A DNA stretch of 14,556 nt from an uncultured Oscillospiraceae bacterium (lineage in GTDB: Bacteria > Bacillota > Clostridia > Oscillospirales > Acutalibacteraceae): the NCBI GenBank assembly GCA_900549945.1, contig URQJ01000029.1, positions 1-14,556 of the forward strand, written 5' to 3'. The translations under genes and the position numbers were made by a program. Positions within the stretch are counted from its first letter, which is position 1. Each line of letters starts with the position of its first letter. Of this stretch, positions 12,464 to 14,556 are shown piece after piece. The notes under the pieces were generated by a model, which was not told the DNA's origin, made no database searches, and worked only from the letters and a program-made list of their open reading frames with translations.

Positions 12464-14233
12464 TTAGGACTCAAGCTGTGCCGTGTACAGCTCATAATAA
12501 TTGCCGCGCGCGGCGATCAGCGCGTCGTGATTTCCGCACTCGGCGATCCCCTTGTTCGCGATGTAGAGAATGCGGTCGCAGTGCTTGATCGTGGAGAGGC
12601 GGTGCGCGATGATGAAGCTTGTGCGTCCCTTGAGCAGCGCCTGCAGGCCCTCCTGCAAAAGCCGCTCGGTCTTGGCGTCGATCGACGAGGTAGCCTCGTC
12701 GAGCACGAGAATCTTCGGGTCGGAGAGCAGCGTGCGCGCAAAGGCGATGAGCTGCTTCTGGCCCTGCGAAAGCCGCGAGCCGCGCTCGTTCACCTGCGTA
12801 TGGTAGCCCTCGGGCATCTCGCTGATAAAGTCGTGCGCGCGCACGGTCTTTGCCGCGGCGATGACCTCCTCGTCGGTCGCATCCAGCCGGCCGTAGCGGA
12901 TATTATCCATGATCGTGCCGGAGAAGATGAAGCTATCCTGCAGCATGATGCCCATCTGGGCGCGCAGGGAATGCAGAGTGACCTTGGAGATGTCGTGCCC
13001 GTCGACGAGCACGCGGCCCGAATCAATGTTATAGAAGCGCGAGATCAGGTTGACAACAGTTGTCTTGCCCGCGCCGGTCGGGCCAACCAGCGCGATCGAT
13101 TCGCCCGCCCTGACATCGAGATTGAAGTGCTCGAGGATGTTGATGGTGCCGTCATACGAGAACGTCACGTCGTCGAACGTCACGCTGCCGCGGATCTCCG
13201 GCAGCGTCTCGGCGTCCGGCGCGTCGGCCACAGTGACCGGCTCGTCGATCATCTCAAAGATGCGCTCGAGATACGCCACGGCGTTGATAAATGTGTTGTA
13301 GAGGTTCGAAAGCTGGAGAATCGGCTGCCAGAAGCGCCACGCATAGGCGGAGATCGCGATCAGCGTGCCGATCTGCACCGCGGGCCCGAGCAGAGAGAGG
13401 CCGATCAGGTACATTGCGCCGACGACCCACGTCGAGATATTATCCACCGAGACCCAGACGAGGTTCGAAGTGATCTGCGCCTTCATCCAGCTCTTGTACA
13501 TCTTCGTGTTCAGCGTGTTGTAGATCTCGGCGTTTTTCTCCTCGCGCGTGAACGCCTGCGTGATCTTCATACCGTCGAGGCTCTCGTGCAGGTAGGCGTT
13601 CAGGTTGGAGCTCTTGTTCGAGACGTCCTGCCAGGCACGGCGCTGCGCGGGCTTTAAAATCAGCACGATCAGGAGGAACAGCGGGATGCCGGCCATGACG
13701 ACCAGCGAGAGCTTCACGTCGCAAAGGAACATAAAGACGGCGATCAGAATCAGGTTGAAAATTTCGAGCACAAAGTTGATAATGCCGTTCGAGAGCGCAT
13801 CGGAAACGGAGTTGACATAATTTATGACACGCGTGAGGATCTTGCCGTGCGGGCGGTCGTCGTAGAACTGGAAGGACAGCCGCTGCAAATGCTCGAACAG
13901 ATCCTTGCGGATGTCGTAGATGATCTCCTGCCCCACCACGGTCATGTAGCGCGAGCGCTTGACGGAAAACAGAATTGAAAGCACGATCGAGACGAGCATG
14001 ATGCCGGCCAGAAGAAAGAGCTGCGGAAAATCCTTGTTCGGCACGGCGTCGTTCAGCGCGATTTCGATCAGCTTCGGGCCGATCAGCGCGCAGGCCGCGG
14101 AGATTGCGGAGAAAATAATCGAAAGCACCATCTTTTTCGCGTGCCGCTTGATATACACGCCGGCGCGCAGCAGATGCTTGATGCTGAATGGGGTTTCCAG
14201 CGATTCATCGACGTCGAAGCGGTTTCTGGCCAT
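12464..14233 (-). CDS. ABC exporter subunit with intact ATPase site (permease-ATPase half transporter)
   Basis: 589 aa: an exporter-type membrane domain with six predicted helices (residues 30-320) fused to an ATPase domain (350-589). Motifs: Walker A GPTGAGKT (384-391), Q-loop Gln432, signature LSQGQ (488-492), Walker B ILVLDEATSSID with catalytic Glu513, switch His544 in IIAHRLST. All catalytic residues are present. The ATG (14231-14233) overlaps the TAA of the upstream gene (TAATG), so the two are translationally coupled and should form a heterodimer like TM287/288, LmrCD or BmrCD. Such pairs export drugs, lipids or peptides across the membrane; substrate unknown. No peptidase domain is fused, so not a bacteriocin-processing type. 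Confidence 0.95.
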   Translation of the reverse strand: MARNRFDVDESLETPFSIKHLLRAGVYIKRHAKKMVLSIIFSAISAACALIGPKLIEIALNDAVPNKDFPQLFLLAGIMLVSIVLSILFSVKRSRYMTVVGQEIIYDIRKDLFEHLQRLSFQFYDDRPHGKILTRVINYVNSVSDALSNGIINFVLEIFNLILIAVFMFLCDVKLSLVVMAGIPLFLLIVLILKPAQRRAWQDVSNKSSNLNAYLHESLDGMKITQAFTREEKNAEIYNTLNTKMYKSWMKAQITSNLVWVSVDNISTWVVGAMYLIGLSLLGPAVQIGTLIAISAYAWRFWQPILQLSNLYNTFINAVAYLERIFEMIDEPVTVADAPDAETLPEIRGSVTFDDVTFSYDGTINILEHFNLDVRAGESIALVGPTGAGKTTVVNLISRFYNIDSGRVLVDGHDISKVTLHSLRAQMGIMLQDSFIFSGTIMDNIRYGRLDATDEEVIAAAKTVRAHDFISEMPEGYHTQVNERGSRLSQGQKQLIAFARTLLSDPKILVLDEATSSIDAKTERLLQEGLQALLKGRTSFIIAHRLSTIKHCDRILYIANKGIAECGNHDALIAARGNYYELYTAQLES

Positions 14234-14556
14234 TACGCAGCGCCCCCTTCCTTCGTGATGCCGTTCTGCAGCTCGTAAACCTCGCGGTAATAGCCCGGCC
14301 GCGCGATCAGCTCCTCGTGCGTGCCGATGTCCGCAATGCGGCCCTTATCGAGAATCACGATGCGGTCGGCGCGCTTTGTCGTCGAGATGCGCTGCGCGAC
14401 GATGATCTTCGTGCAGGCAAAGTCGAGGCTGGAAAGCTGCTCCTGAATATATTTTTCGGTTTCCATATCGACGGCAGAGGTCGTGTCGTCGAGGATCAGG
14501 ATCGACGGGCGGACCGCGAGCGCGCGCGCCAGCGCGATGCGCTGCTTCTGGCCGCC
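14233..14556 (-). CDS. ABC exporter partner subunit with degenerate ATPase site (C-terminal fragment, gene continues past the window)
   Basis: The last 107 residues; it continues beyond 14556 and begins at the GGQ of the signature motif. An in-frame ATG at 14464-14466 is internal, not the start. Walker B reads ILILDDTTSAVD: the residue after the Walker B aspartate, normally the catalytic Glu, is Asp (fragment residue 24). The switch histidine is Gln (Gln55, context IVAQRIST). These are the hallmarks of the degenerate half of heterodimeric exporters, where only one of two ATP sites hydrolyses efficiently. The signature GGQ is intact, as expected, because it serves the partner's functional Walker A site. 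It is co-transcribed with the following gene (TAATG overlap). Confidence 0.92.
   Translation of the reverse strand, partial: GGQKQRIALARALAVRPSILILDDTTSAVDMETEKYIQEQLSSLDFACTKIIVAQRISTTKRADRIVILDKGRIADIGTHEELIARPGYYREVYELQNGITKEGGAA

Noticed and set aside
12440..12479. Direct repeat TCAAGCTGT at the end of the ABC gene
   Set aside because: Nine bases, one copy in coding sequence; no attachment-site or mobile-element context.
12527..13657. 376-residue plus-strand frame opposite the ABC exporter gene
   Set aside because: Antisense shadow of a clear ABC ATPase; no homology-like motif of its own.

Overview
The window looks like chromosome of a GC-rich, endospore-forming member of the Clostridia; Oscillospiraceae/Ruminococcaceae-like is my guess from gene content and codon use. 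The evidence is spo0A and spoIVB together, strong GGAGG ribosome binding sites, U-tract hairpin terminators, and Clostridia-type small membrane-protein/XRE gene pairs. I saw no rRNA, tRNA, CRISPR array, insertion sequence or phage gene.

Layout. 1-2552 (+): the end of a nickel-pincer-cofactor operon, larE (5'-truncated), larB and an unsplit larC with a long histidine-rich insert, closed by a terminator. 2566-4881 (-): a three-gene operon (DUF2975 membrane protein, small XRE regulator, DUF4173-like membrane protein) with a consensus promoter that falls inside the longest reading of its first gene. 5018-6241 (-): spoIVB, the sporulation signalling protease, with its terminator. 6242-6905: a long non-coding stretch ending in a strong cold-shock gene promoter and a leader of about 120 nt that contains a terminator-like hairpin. 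6906-7604 (+): csp, its terminator, two strong stem-loops, and an unrecognised 80-aa gene with a terminator. 7623-11331 (-): a GH172/DUF2961 glycosidase-like gene behind a perfect 16-bp palindromic operator, a MATE exporter and a LysR regulator. 11486-12417 (+): spo0A with promoter and terminator. 12464-14556 (-): a two-subunit ABC exporter with one intact and one degenerate ATPase site; the second subunit runs off the window.

How the parts connect. LarB, LarE and LarC act in sequence on nicotinic acid adenine dinucleotide to make the nickel pincer cofactor of LarA-type enzymes; no larA is visible here. SpoIVB and Spo0A belong to the same developmental programme, but their usual adjacent, co-oriented arrangement is broken, with about 5.3 kb and opposite orientation between them.

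The most striking observation is in Spo0A. The phospho-acceptor aspartate (position 56) is glutamate and the conserved receiver lysine is glutamine, while the DNA-binding domain looks intact. This suggests a Spo0A not controlled by ordinary phosphorelay phosphorylation. Other leads are the possible attenuator in the csp leader, the operator in front of the GH172 gene, and a promoter overlapping the lysR terminator upstream of the MATE gene.
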